NCBI GenBank assembly: GCA_045645905.1
Contig: JAZRJT010000001.1
Location: 1 to 14,862, forward strand
Direction of reading: 5' to 3'
DNA from: SIG440 sp045645905
GTDB taxonomy: Bacteria; Bacillota; Clostridia; Monoglobales; Monoglobaceae
Length of the DNA stretch: 14,862 bases
Shown: piece after piece, positions 1-7,230 of the stretch
How positions within the stretch are numbered: position 1 is the first letter of the stretch
Layout: each line of letters starts with the position of its first letter
The notes under the pieces: model-generated
Seen by the model: only the letters and a program-made list of their open reading frames with translations
Database searches by the model: none
What the model was told of the DNA's origin: nothing
Program-made: the position numbers and the translations under genes

Positions 1-1
1 A

Positions 2-62
2 ATTTAGTCTCCTATCCGTCATGGTTTCTAGACAATTCCATTTTAACGGATTTTAGCTAAAT
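2..62. repeat. Imperfect nested inverted repeat (long hairpin)
   Basis: Three nested pairs of complementary segments are visible: ATTTAG (2-7) with CTAAAT (57-62), ATCCGT (14-19) with ACGGAT (46-51), and ATGG (21-24) with CCAT (38-41). Together they could form one long interrupted hairpin. No reading frame with a ribosome binding site covers it. It could be the tail of an upstream structured RNA or repeat; the window edge prevents a decision. Confidence 0.35.
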
Positions 63-103
63 ATGCTCTACTTTTTTGAAATTTTTCTAATTATTTTTTT
101 GTA

Positions 104-155
104 GGCTCTATTTCGCTACCCCAACATTTATTATAGAGCCATTATATTTTGGGGT
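104..155. other. Interleaved inverted repeats (possible pseudoknot, attenuator or IS terminal repeat)
   Basis: GGCTCTAT (104-111) is complementary to ATAGAGCC (133-140), and ACCCCAA (118-124) is complementary to TTGGGGT (149-155). The two pairs interleave, so as RNA they either form an H-type pseudoknot or are mutually exclusive stems. The second stem is followed by a T-rich stretch, which would suit a terminator in an attenuation device. A competing reading is that the reverse complement of 113-140, which starts GGCTCTATAATAAATG and runs into TTGGGGTAG, is a leftover terminal repeat of an ISL3-like insertion sequence. No transposase is present. Confidence 0.4.
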
Positions 156-185
156 CGTTTTTATAGTTCTTTTTGTGAATATGTA

Positions 186-214
186 TTGAATTTAATTCAA
201 AATTATGGTATACT
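186..214 (+). promoter_or_regulatory. Sigma-A-type promoter of the MATE gene with overlapping palindrome
   Basis: The -35 is TTGAAT (186-191), followed by a 17-base spacer and the -10 TATACT (209-214) with an extended TG dinucleotide at 206-207. A perfect palindrome, TTGAATT-T-AATTCAA (186-200), covers the -35 and half the spacer. That is a typical position for a repressor operator. The predicted transcript starts near 221, leaving a leader of about 30 bases. Confidence 0.65.
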
Positions 215-250
215 GCATTTTGTGAATTTTTTAGAATGAGGTAGAAAAAC

Positions 251-1630
251 GTGTTAAAAAAATTATTTGCACCCACTGATATGACGGTGGGAACTCCCTG
301 GAAAAGTATTGTTTCATTTACATTGCCTATGCTGATAGGAAACATTGCACAGCAGCTTTACAATACTGTTGACAGCATTGTTGTTGGTAAATACATAGGT
401 GATAATGCCCTTGCCGCCGTTGGCAGCGCTGGGCCCATACTCAATATGTTACTTGTTCTGTTTATCGGCATTTCGGCAGGTGCAGGCATTATGGTGTCGC
501 AGTATTTTGGCGCACGAAACCGTAAAAGCCTTTCTTATACAATAGGCAACAGTATCATGGTAACCATAATTTCTTGTATATTTTTAATTCTTGTGGCAAC
601 TCCGCTTATAAGACCTGTACTTAAGATGCTTAATACTCCGGCGACAATTATTGATGGCTGTGCAGATTACCTGATAATTTCACTTGTTGGTATTGCAGGT
701 ATGGCATTTTATAATATTCTCAGTGGAATAATCAGAGGAATGGGCGATTCATTTTCTCCGCTTGTATATCTGCTTGTAGCAACAGTAATCAATATTGTGC
801 TTGACGTCTACTTTGTTGCATCGCTGAATATGGGAGTAGGAGGTGTAGCACTTGCAACAGTAATTGCTCAGATTGTTTCTTCAATACTGTGTTTTATAAA
901 GCTTTCTAAAATGACAGAAAATTTTGATTTTAAATGGAAATATCTTAAGCCTGTTGGGAATTATGTAAAAACGATTATTAAATTGGGATTGCCATCGGGA
1001 TTAACTCAGGCGATTTTTTCATCTGCAATGATAATTGTTCAATCACTGACTAATCAGTTTGGCGAGCAATTTATTGCAAGCAACGTTGTAATTATGCGTG
1101 TTGACGGTTTTGCAATGATGCCAAACTTCTCATTTGGTATGGCAATGACTACCTATGCAGGGCAGAATGTTGGTGCAGGTCTTTATGACCGTGTAATCAA
1201 AGGGGCAAAACAAGGTACATGGATTGCGGTGGGATGTTCTACCGCTATCACCGGAATAATACTATTGTTCGGTAAAGGGCTGATGGGTATTTTTACCGAG
1301 ACACAGTCACTTGTTGATATGAGTTATTATCTTATGAAAATTCTTGCTGCAGGCTATATTGCTGTTGCTGTTACCCAAAGTCTTTCGGGAATTATGCGTG
1401 GTGCAGGTGATACAATGTCGCCGATGTGGATTTCACTTGCCACCACAGTTGTTATTCGTGTTCCCTTAGCCTATGGAATTTCTTATCTTACAAGAACACC
1501 CGAATTACCCATCGGTCGTTGTGAATGTATTCAGATTTCACTCTTGATGTCATGGGTTATCGGTGCGGTGCTGACTGCCATTTTCTACCGAATGGGTAAA
1601 TGGAAAAATAAAGCTATTGAGCAGAATTAA
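251..1630 (+). CDS. MATE family multidrug/toxin efflux transporter
   Basis: This is a 459-residue polytopic membrane protein of normal MATE length, expected to have 12 transmembrane segments and to export cationic drugs or metabolites in exchange for Na+ or H+. The N-terminus has the family hallmark pattern of a basic lead, then TPWKSIVSF and a segment with QQLYNTVDSIVVGKYIG (residues about 34-50). The two halves resemble each other, as in MATE proteins: G(I/M)xRGxGD motifs occur in both (IIRGMGDS near 160 and IMRGAGDT near 380). The GTG start at 251 is chosen because GAGGT lies 8 bases upstream. The next in-frame ATG (residue 11) has no ribosome binding site and would cut into the conserved N-terminus. 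The gene is transcribed alone from the promoter at 186-214; the following gene starts 85 bases downstream. Substrate cannot be deduced. Confidence 0.93.
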   Translation: MLKKLFAPTDMTVGTPWKSIVSFTLPMLIGNIAQQLYNTVDSIVVGKYIGDNALAAVGSAGPILNMLLVLFIGISAGAGIMVSQYFGARNRKSLSYTIGNSIMVTIISCIFLILVATPLIRPVLKMLNTPATIIDGCADYLIISLVGIAGMAFYNILSGIIRGMGDSFSPLVYLLVATVINIVLDVYFVASLNMGVGGVALATVIAQIVSSILCFIKLSKMTENFDFKWKYLKPVGNYVKTIIKLGLPSGLTQAIFSSAMIIVQSLTNQFGEQFIASNVVIMRVDGFAMMPNFSFGMAMTTYAGQNVGAGLYDRVIKGAKQGTWIAVGCSTAITGIILLFGKGLMGIFTETQSLVDMSYYLMKILAAGYIAVAVTQSLSGIMRGAGDTMSPMWISLATTVVIRVPLAYGISYLTRTPELPIGRCECIQISLLMSWVIGAVLTAIFYRMGKWKNKAIEQN

Positions 1631-1715
1631 TAATCTTTACATTAAAAATTATAGTTGTTTTTTTTGAATATTTATGTTAGTATGTAAATATATAGCCTTG
1701 AAAGGAATGATAAAA

Positions 1716-3020
1716 GTGTCAAATTACTATCAAAAAGAGCTTGAAACAATGCCTTTGGAGCAAATTAAAGAGCTTCAAAGCGAGAGATTGGTCAAGCAGG
1801 TCAAAAATGTATATGAAAATGTTAAGTACTATCGTGAAATGATGGATAAAAAGGGTATTAGCCCTGATGATATAAAGTCGGTTGAAGATTTACATAAGCT
1901 CCCATTTATTACAAAAGCTGATTTAAGAGAAGCATATCCCTATGGATTGATGGCAAGACCTCTTTCTGATTGCGTCAGAATTCAGTCTACCAGCGGAACA
2001 ACCGGCAAACGTGTGGTTGCGTTTTATACACAGCACGACATAGACATTTGGGAGGATTGCTGTGCCAGAGCCATTGTTGCTGTTGGTGGTACTAAGGACG
2101 ACGTTTGTCAGGTTTGTTACGGCTATGGTCTTTTCACCGGCGGCCCCGGCTTGAATGGTGGTTCACACAAAGTTGGTTGCCTGACTTTGCCAATGTCTTC
2201 AGGTAACACCGAAAGACAAATTCAGTTTATGATAGATTTACAGTCTACAATTATCTGTTGTACACCTTCATATGCTGCATATATTGGCGAAACCCTTAAA
2301 GAAATGGGATACACCAAGGACGATATTTCACTGAAGGCTGGTATCTTTGGGGCAGAAGCCTGGACAGAAGAGATGCGTCGTGATATTGAAAAAAACCTTG
2401 GCATCAAGGCTTATGATATTTACGGACTTACAGAGCTTGCAGGTCCCGGTGTTTCGTTTGAATGCGAGGCACAAACAGGTATGCACATCAACGAAGACCA
2501 TTATATTGCTGAAATTATTGACCCGGACACAGGCGAAGTTCTTCCTGAAGGCAGTAAGGGCGAACTGGTTCTTACCAGCATTGACAAGGAAGCGTTTCCC
2601 CTTCTCAGATACAGAACACGTGATATTTGTGTGCTTTCACGAGAAAAGTGTTCTTGCGGAAGAACATTTGTTAAAATGTCTAAGCCTATGGGCAGAAGTG
2701 ACGATATGCTGATAATCCGCGGTGTAAACGTATTCCCTTCACAGATTGAAACCGTTCTTTTGGAGCAGGGATATTCTTCAAATTACCGTATCGAAATTGA
2801 CCGCGAAAACAACAACGATACTTTTGATGTATATGTTGAACTTAACTCCGATAATTTTGTGGATACTGTTAAGGAAATTGCAGTAAAGGAAAAACAGCTT
2901 GCAAATGCTATGAAAACAATGCTTGGTATTAATCCCAAGATGCATCTTGTTCCGCCTAAAAGCATTACCAGGAGTGAAGGTAAGGCTGTAAGAGTGGTTG
3001 ACAAGAGAAAGTTGTATTAA
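1716..3020 (+). CDS. Phenylacetate-CoA ligase family AMP-forming enzyme
   Basis: This is a 434-residue cytoplasmic adenylate-forming enzyme of the PaaK type, which activates an aryl acid with ATP and transfers it to coenzyme A. Motifs, numbered from the chosen start: the nucleotide-binding loop STSGTTGK (91-98), the YGLTEL motif (236-241), YRTRD (299-303), and GRSDD...RGVNVFPSQIE (326-345) at the hinge to the small C-terminal domain. A CSCGR segment near 313 is also typical. The GTG at 1716 is chosen because AAAGGAATG lies 7 bases upstream; 14 extra in-frame residues are possible but have no ribosome binding site. The ACT-domain gene follows 31 bases later, a pairing common in anaerobes, where such ligases act on arylacetates made from aromatic amino acids. 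The substrate (phenylacetate, indoleacetate or another) cannot be told, and no partner indolepyruvate oxidoreductase is visible. Confidence 0.9.
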   Translation: MSNYYQKELETMPLEQIKELQSERLVKQVKNVYENVKYYREMMDKKGISPDDIKSVEDLHKLPFITKADLREAYPYGLMARPLSDCVRIQSTSGTTGKRVVAFYTQHDIDIWEDCCARAIVAVGGTKDDVCQVCYGYGLFTGGPGLNGGSHKVGCLTLPMSSGNTERQIQFMIDLQSTIICCTPSYAAYIGETLKEMGYTKDDISLKAGIFGAEAWTEEMRRDIEKNLGIKAYDIYGLTELAGPGVSFECEAQTGMHINEDHYIAEIIDPDTGEVLPEGSKGELVLTSIDKEAFPLLRYRTRDICVLSREKCSCGRTFVKMSKPMGRSDDMLIIRGVNVFPSQIETVLLEQGYSSNYRIEIDRENNNDTFDVYVELNSDNFVDTVKEIAVKEKQLANAMKTMLGINPKMHLVPPKSITRSEGKAVRVVDKRKLY

Positions 3021-3051
3021 TTTTAAATATAACAGAAGGAAGGGTAAAAAT

Positions 3052-3483
3052 ATGAGTGTTAAACAGATTTCAATATTTATAGAAAATAAAAAAGGTTCGC
3101 TTGCCGAGGTTACAAAGTTTATTTCGGATAAAAAGATTAATCTCAAAGCGCTTTCTATTGCTGACACACAGAATTTCGGTATATTAAGAATTATTACCGA
3201 TAACCCGGACAATGCCCGAGAATTGCTTAAAAATGAGGGTTATACTGTTACTGCGACATCTGTTCTGGCAGTTGCACTTGATGATGCTCCCGGAAGTATG
3301 GCGGAAATTTTAAGCGTGCTTGCTGATGCTGATATCAGCGTTGAGTATACCTATGCGTTTATGTCAAACATTGCCGGAAAAGCGTATATGATTTTCCGCG
3401 TTGATGACAACGATAAGGCAACAAAGGTGCTTGTTGATGCCAATATTACTGTTATTAATCAGGATGATATTTTTTCTAAGTAA
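3052..3483 (+). CDS. Tandem ACT-domain protein, ligase partner
   Basis: This 143-residue cytoplasmic protein consists almost entirely of two ACT domains, at roughly residues 1-70 and 72-143. Each begins with a beta strand and the small-molecule-binding loop: ISIFIENKKGSLAEVTKF in the first and a similar DDAPGSMAEIL stretch in the second. ACT domains bind amino acids and act as allosteric sensors. Because the gene is directly downstream of the aryl-CoA ligase, a likely role is sensing an aromatic amino acid for that enzyme or pathway; this is inference from position. The ATG at 3052 is chosen because AGAAGGAAGGG lies just upstream; an earlier in-frame ATG at 2998 would overlap the end of the ligase gene. 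The transcript ends at the terminator at 3497. Confidence 0.88.
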   Translation: MSVKQISIFIENKKGSLAEVTKFISDKKINLKALSIADTQNFGILRIITDNPDNARELLKNEGYTVTATSVLAVALDDAPGSMAEILSVLADADISVEYTYAFMSNIAGKAYMIFRVDDNDKATKVLVDANITVINQDDIFSK

Positions 3484-3496
3484 AACTTAGCTACCA

Positions 3497-3530
3497 GACC
3501 GCTGACTTATTTGTCAGCGGTCATTTTTTG
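3497..3530 (+). terminator. Rho-independent terminator after the ACT gene
   Basis: A perfect 10-bp stem, GACCGCTGAC (3497-3506) with GTCAGCGGTC (3513-3522), has a 6-base loop and is followed by ATTTTTTG. It ends the ligase/ACT transcript. The right arm overlaps the stop codon of the convergent AraC gene. The other strand lacks an adjacent T tract, so it mainly serves the plus strand. Confidence 0.88.
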
Positions 3531-4372
3531 TAAGAACTTGCACATATTCCCGTTTCACGCTTGAATACATAACTGAAATAATTGGGATTTGCAAATTGAA
3601 GTGTATCGCTTACTTCGTTTACGGTCATTCCGTTTTTAAGCAGCTCGATTGCAGTTCGAATTTTTATATTGAGAAAATATTTATGAACTCCACAGCCGGC
3701 ATATTCGGCAAAACAGTTTTTTATTGTGGCTGGGCTCACATTGCATTTTTCTGCAATTTGAGAGATTGTAATTTTGTCGTATATGTGTTCCTCTAAAATT
3801 TCCGCTATTTTTGTGTATAATCGCATTTTTTCATTGTTATAAGATTTTTGCTCCTGCTTATTGCAATCTGAAAGACAAAGCAAAATAAGTTCAAGATAAT
3901 TTAATATGATTTGCAATGCTACGTCGTTTCTGCTAAGACATTTAAAATAATTCGACGGATATTCCTTAAATTCCGTACAAAGATAGTTAAGCAATGTGCC
4001 CATAATATTTTTTGCATTATTCTCTAAGTGATAAACACCGCCAAGCTTGTGTGATAAACTACCATCCATCTCAAAAGAGCAAATTAAAACCTGTGGGCTT
4101 GTTCCGTCTGCACTCCATATCTTATGAAATTCCATAGGCTTGTGAAAAACAACCTCGCCGGCTGTTAGTGTATAAATTTTGTCACCTGCAGTGATTCCCA
4201 CCAGACCGTCAATCACATATACCATTTCCCAGGGAGAATGACACTCTCCCTCAAAATAAAACTCAGGTGTCTGCTTTGCTTCAAAAAGAGAATATAATCC
4301 GGTTATTGAAATAAGACGCATATTTTTTTGACTCTTGCCCAGCTTTTTAATAAAGATTTTATCCGTTTTCAT
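3521..4372 (-). CDS. AraC family transcriptional regulator
   Basis: This 283-residue DNA-binding regulator has a cupin-like effector domain in roughly residues 35-110, including a PWEMVYVIDG strand and an AGEVVFHKP turn as in sugar-sensing AraC proteins. The C-terminal double helix-turn-helix spans about 185-283. The first recognition unit is at about 201-222 (ITISQIAEKCNVSPATIKNC) and the second at about 250-272, ending in NPNYFSYVFKRETG, the AraC signature region. It is transcribed divergently from the GH109-like oxidoreductase, and their promoters overlap. It therefore most likely controls that gene, probably activating it when a sugar derivative is bound, and may repress itself. The effector is unknown. 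Confidence 0.92.
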   Translation of the reverse strand: MKTDKIFIKKLGKSQKNMRLISITGLYSLFEAKQTPEFYFEGECHSPWEMVYVIDGLVGITAGDKIYTLTAGEVVFHKPMEFHKIWSADGTSPQVLICSFEMDGSLSHKLGGVYHLENNAKNIMGTLLNYLCTEFKEYPSNYFKCLSRNDVALQIILNYLELILLCLSDCNKQEQKSYNNEKMRLYTKIAEILEEHIYDKITISQIAEKCNVSPATIKNCFAEYAGCGVHKYFLNIKIRTAIELLKNGMTVNEVSDTLQFANPNYFSYVFKRETGICASSYKK

Positions 4373-4394
4373 ATAAAAAACATCCTTTTTCGAA

Positions 4395-4422
4395 TTGATT
4401 ATATGATTTTATATGATATAAT
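4395..4422 (+). promoter_or_regulatory. Promoter of the GH109-like gene with tandem direct repeat
   Basis: TTGATT (4395-4400), a 16-base spacer and an extended -10, TGA-TATAAT (4414-4422), form a sigma-A-type promoter. TTATATGAT occurs twice (4399-4407 and 4409-4417), spaced one helical turn apart and lying between the promoter elements. Tandem same-orientation half sites are how AraC proteins usually bind, so this is a candidate operator for the divergent regulator. Low sequence complexity makes chance repetition possible. Confidence 0.6.
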
Positions 4423-4449
4423 AATAGCAGAATAAATAAATTTTGTAAA
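4421..4449 (-). promoter_or_regulatory. Candidate promoter of the AraC gene, overlapping the divergent promoter
   Basis: On the minus strand, TTTACA (complement of 4444-4449), a 17-base spacer and TATTAT (complement of 4421-4426) form a plausible sigma-A promoter. Its -10 abuts and overlaps that of the plus-strand promoter (4417-4422), so the two polymerases could not both bind at once. Confidence 0.5.
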
Positions 4450-4477
4450 TAGTATTTTACAGAAAAGGAGAATTTAT

Positions 4478-5656
4478 ATGGAAAGATTAAGGCTTGGTGT
4501 TATAGGACTTGGACAAAGAGGTAAGCAACTTATCGATCAGGTTTTTTCTACACACGATGCTGTTCAGGTTACTGCGTTGTGTGACGTTTATCAGGACAGG
4601 GTTGATGATGCCGCTAAAGTTATTGTTGATGCAGGCTTCGATGAACCCTTTAAAACCAATGATTATAAAGAGGTTATGTCAAAAGATTTGGTTGACTGCA
4701 TAGTTATTGCGGCATCCTGGAATAAGCATATTGATATGACGATTGAATGTCTTGAAAGAGGAATTCCTTGTGGTTGCGAGATTGGCGGCTGTGAAACTTT
4801 GGAAGAATGCTTTGCTCTTGTAGATGCTTATGAACGCACAAAAACACCCTTTATGTTTATGGAAAACTGTTGTTACGGAAGATACGAGCTTATGGTTCTT
4901 AATATGGTAAAGCAGGGCGTATTTGGTGAAATTGTTCACTGTAGTGGAGGATATCATCATGATTTGCGTCATGAGGTATCACATGGTAAAGAACGTCGGC
5001 ATTATCGCTTAAACGAGTATCTTACTCGCAATTGTGAAAACTATCCTACTCACGAAATAGGTCCAATTGCAAAAGTTCTTGATATAAACCACGGAAACAG
5101 ATTTGTTAGTCTGACATCCATGTCTTCAAAGGCTGCAGGACTTCACGAATACATATTAAATAAAAAGGCTGATGATAAAGAACTTGTAAATGCAACCTTT
5201 TCTCAGGGCGACATAGTAACCACAGTAATTAAATGTGAACGTGGAGAAACTATTGTTTTAACATTAGACACAACATTGCCCAGAAATTTCTACAGCAGAG
5301 GCTTTACTGTGCGTGGAACAAAAGGTATGTATGAAGAAGCTACCCAGTCTGTGTTTATCGACAACGGTGAACAACGTGAAAGCAGAAAGGAAAACCTGGA
5401 TAACGTTGGTCAGTTTACTGAAAAATATGAACACGAAATCTGGAGAAAGTTTTTAAACAATGGTGTTAAAGGTGGTCACGGCGGTATGGATTATCTTGTA
5501 TACAGCGACTTCTTTGACTGCGTAAAAAATAACAAACCTATGCCGATTGACGTATATGATTCGGCGGCGTGGATGTGTATAACGCCGCTTTCTGAAAAAT
5601 CTATCGCGGCAGGCGGTGCAGTTATGGAAATCCCTGATTTTAAAAATAGAAAATAG
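4478..5656 (+). CDS. Gfo/Idh/MocA oxidoreductase, GH109-like (NAD-dependent glycosidase type)
   Basis: This is a 392-residue NAD(P)-binding protein. The Rossmann fold starts at residue 5 with GVIGLGQRG (7-15). The usual EKP lysine motif of the wider family is replaced by EIG (101-103). Downstream segments are those I associate with glycoside hydrolase family 109: ENCCYGRYELMVLNMVKQG (129-147), GGYHHDLR (157-164), and YPTHEIGP with a conserved histidine (H192), followed by DINHGNRF and a SMSS motif. GH109 enzymes cleave glycosides through NAD-dependent oxidation at C3, elimination and re-reduction. Many family members are secreted, but no signal peptide is seen here, so it should act in the cytoplasm on an imported sugar. 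The ribosome binding site is AAAAGGAG, 7 bases before the ATG. It is a single-gene unit divergent from an AraC regulator. The glycosidase activity is inference; oxidoreductase activity is the alternative. Confidence 0.82.
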   Translation: MERLRLGVIGLGQRGKQLIDQVFSTHDAVQVTALCDVYQDRVDDAAKVIVDAGFDEPFKTNDYKEVMSKDLVDCIVIAASWNKHIDMTIECLERGIPCGCEIGGCETLEECFALVDAYERTKTPFMFMENCCYGRYELMVLNMVKQGVFGEIVHCSGGYHHDLRHEVSHGKERRHYRLNEYLTRNCENYPTHEIGPIAKVLDINHGNRFVSLTSMSSKAAGLHEYILNKKADDKELVNATFSQGDIVTTVIKCERGETIVLTLDTTLPRNFYSRGFTVRGTKGMYEEATQSVFIDNGEQRESRKENLDNVGQFTEKYEHEIWRKFLNNGVKGGHGGMDYLVYSDFFDCVKNNKPMPIDVYDSAAWMCITPLSEKSIAAGGAVMEIPDFKNRK

Positions 5657-5670
5657 TACGTTGCATATAA

Positions 5671-5702
5671 AAATCCTATCACATTTTTGTGATAGGATTT
5701 TT
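5671..5702. terminator. Bidirectional terminator between convergent genes
   Basis: AAATCCTATCAC (5671-5682) pairs perfectly with GTGATAGGATTT (5689-5700) around a 6-base loop, with T-rich sequence following on both strands. It ends the GH109-like gene on the plus strand and the acyltransferase on the minus strand. Confidence 0.88.
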
Positions 5703-5704
5703 CT

Positions 5705-6721
5705 TTACCAGAAACTATTTTGTTTTGACTTGACAAACAAATCTTTAATTTTAAGAAACACAACCGAAACCACCAGAGAGATAATATATGTTGCAAAAAA
5801 GGTAATAACAAATCTCAATGGTATTGAGGTTATGCCCCAATTGGTCAGCCAGAATTGTGTTTCTATGATTATAAGACAGTGTATAAGGAACACATAAAAC
5901 GTAACCGGAGCAAGGTTATCGGCAATGTAGCCCTCGGATTTAGGCATAAGTACAAGCCACATAAATGATGCCGAAATACAAAAAACAATTTTAAGTATTT
6001 CGGTAAGAAAAATGTTAAAAATGCCTAAAAATTCGGCATATGACACGCCTGTATAAATTATAGTAAAGATTATTCCCAAAGGTACAATAATCTTTTTAAG
6101 ACGTAAAAGACGGCTTATTGCAACGCGGAAATCCATTCCTATATAACAACCGATTACCCAGTAAAGAAGATAAACTGTAAAAATTCTGTCACCATACCGT
6201 GAGCCACCCGAAAAATAAAGGCACACAATATTGATTATTGCGGCAATAAATATACCAAGGTTTGATGGTATAATACGGCAGAACATCATTATGATGGGCG
6301 AAAGGATATAAAACTGCATAATCAGTGCAATAAAATAAAATGGAGCCACGATTGACCCGTGCAGCACATAATTAAACAGTTCTGAAATATCAAAGTCAAA
6401 ATACTTTCGGTAAAAAACAAAATACAGATAATGTATAATGGTAAAAATAACATATGGCAGATAGATTTTTGCAAATCTGCCTCGCATGAATGAAAAATAG
6501 TTAAATGCTGTGTTTTCAAATTTGTGTGCAAATTTTATTCCCGCAGAAATCATAAAAGCAGGTACAACAAAGGTCAGCACTGTTGATGCCGAAAAAGACA
6601 AAAATGAAAGAATAGTTCCTTTGTCATATGATGCAATGCTTTCGGACAAAATATGAATAAGAACAACCGAAAGACAAAGTATAACTTCAAACGAAGAAAT
6701 TTCAGAAAGCTTTCTTTGCAT
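5705..6721 (-). CDS. Acyltransferase family 3 membrane protein
   Basis: This 338-residue integral membrane protein has about ten hydrophobic segments. It matches the Acyltransferase 3 family, whose members O-acylate cell-surface sugars, peptidoglycan or exopolysaccharide. The conserved histidine of the first transmembrane segment is present (H23, in VVLIHILSES after an E/S-rich lead), and an SFMRGRFAKIYLPY segment follows near residues 77-90, as in the family. The start at 6721 is chosen because GAAAGGGGCGG lies just upstream; 42 further in-frame residues are possible, but they run through the predicted promoter. The gene is monocistronic, with its own promoter (6759-6787) and the shared terminator at 5671. 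The acceptor substrate cannot be deduced. Confidence 0.85.
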   Translation of the reverse strand: MQRKLSEISSFEVILCLSVVLIHILSESIASYDKGTILSFLSFSASTVLTFVVPAFMISAGIKFAHKFENTAFNYFSFMRGRFAKIYLPYVIFTIIHYLYFVFYRKYFDFDISELFNYVLHGSIVAPFYFIALIMQFYILSPIIMMFCRIIPSNLGIFIAAIINIVCLYFSGGSRYGDRIFTVYLLYWVIGCYIGMDFRVAISRLLRLKKIIVPLGIIFTIIYTGVSYAEFLGIFNIFLTEILKIVFCISASFMWLVLMPKSEGYIADNLAPVTFYVFLIHCLIIIETQFWLTNWGITSIPLRFVITFFATYIISLVVSVVFLKIKDLFVKSKQNSFW

Positions 6722-6758
6722 ATAAGTGCCGCCCCTTTCTAAACATAATACGTGTTCT

Positions 6759-6787
6759 ATTGTATAATAATTATTCTTTTTTGTCAA
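6759..6787 (-). promoter_or_regulatory. Sigma-A promoter of the acyltransferase gene
   Basis: On the minus strand, a perfect -35 TTGACA (complement of 6782-6787), a 17-base spacer and TACAAT (complement of 6759-6764) stand about 38 bases from the chosen start codon. This also supports the shorter start, because the longer frame would begin upstream of this promoter. Confidence 0.75.
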
Positions 6788-6850
6788 ATGTAATTTTACT
6801 TTGTAAAAAGTTGTCAGATTTATTGACAGAATTAGAAAAAATTTCAACGA

Positions 6851-6880
6851 GTATTAGCGGCAATAAAGGTTAAAATAGTA
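6851..6880 (+). promoter_or_regulatory. Weak candidate forespore (sigma-G-like) promoter of the SASP gene
   Basis: GTATT (6851-6855), then 18 bases, then AATAGTA (6874-6880) has the spacing of sigma-G promoters but mismatches in both boxes relative to the GNATA / CATACTA-type consensus as I know it. It is listed because SASP genes of this class are sigma-G-dependent and nothing better lies upstream. Confidence 0.35.
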
Positions 6881-6932
6881 ACGAAGACAGATAAACAAAA
6901 CGTTTTTCTGATAAAAGGGAGGTGAAACAATT

Positions 6933-7151
6933 ATGTCAAACAACAAGAGCAATAACAATTTCGTAGTACCCGAAGCAAAGGCTGCTATGGATAAATTCAA
7001 GATGGAAGCTGCCAATGAAGTAGGCGTACAGCTTAAAAAGGGTTACAATGGTGACCTCACATCCAGAGAAGCCGGCTCAATCGGTGGCCAGATGGTAAAG
7101 AAGATGATCAAAAAGTACGAGCAGGACTTGGCTAACGGTAATGGTCAGTAA
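6933..7151 (+). CDS. Alpha/beta-type small acid-soluble spore protein
   Basis: This 72-residue protein has the standard length and layout of alpha/beta-type SASP. These proteins coat forespore DNA, shift it towards an A-like form and protect it from UV and heat, then are degraded at germination. An asparagine-rich N-terminus (MSNNKSNNN) is followed by the conserved region FKMEAANEVGV (about 22-32), where the germination protease GPR cuts, and by GYNGDLTSREAGSIGGQMVKKMI (about 38-60), the DNA-binding signature. The ribosome binding site is an excellent GGGAGGTG, 7 bases before the ATG. The gene is followed closely by a terminator, so it is mainly a single-gene transcript. Identification is firm; the exact paralogue name is not assignable. 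Confidence 0.95.
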   Translation: MSNNKSNNNFVVPEAKAAMDKFKMEAANEVGVQLKKGYNGDLTSREAGSIGGQMVKKMIKKYEQDLANGNGQ

Positions 7152-7170
7152 TGTAGAGTAATTTAAATAA

Positions 7171-7207
7171 AATCCGCAAATCAAGTCTAGATTGATTTGC
7201 GGGTTTT
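7171..7207 (+). terminator. Rho-independent terminator after the SASP gene
   Basis: AATCCGCAAATCAA (7171-7184) pairs with TTGATTTGCGGGTT (7192-7205), with one T-G wobble and a 7-base loop, and runs into TTTTG. It lies only 24 bases before the next gene, so partial read-through could feed that gene. Confidence 0.85.
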
Positions 7208-7230
7208 GTTATGTTGAAGGGCAAATTTAT

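Noticed and set aside
2347..2712. Out-of-frame 121-residue frame within the aryl-CoA ligase gene
   Set aside because: A shadow frame within a gene whose motifs continue through the region; no independent start signals.
2998..3051. N-terminal extension of the ACT protein
   Set aside because: It would overlap the ligase end; the strong ribosome binding site precedes the ATG at 3052.
3950..3960. Possible Spo0A box (TTCGAC)
   Set aside because: It only partly matches the 0A box and lies within the AraC coding region.
4679..4972. Antisense frame within the GH109-like gene
   Set aside because: No ribosome binding site or promoter, and composition is that of complementary coding DNA.
6722..6847. 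N-terminal extension of the acyltransferase
   Set aside because: The extra 42 codons run across the predicted promoter, and the ribosome binding site supports the start at 6721.
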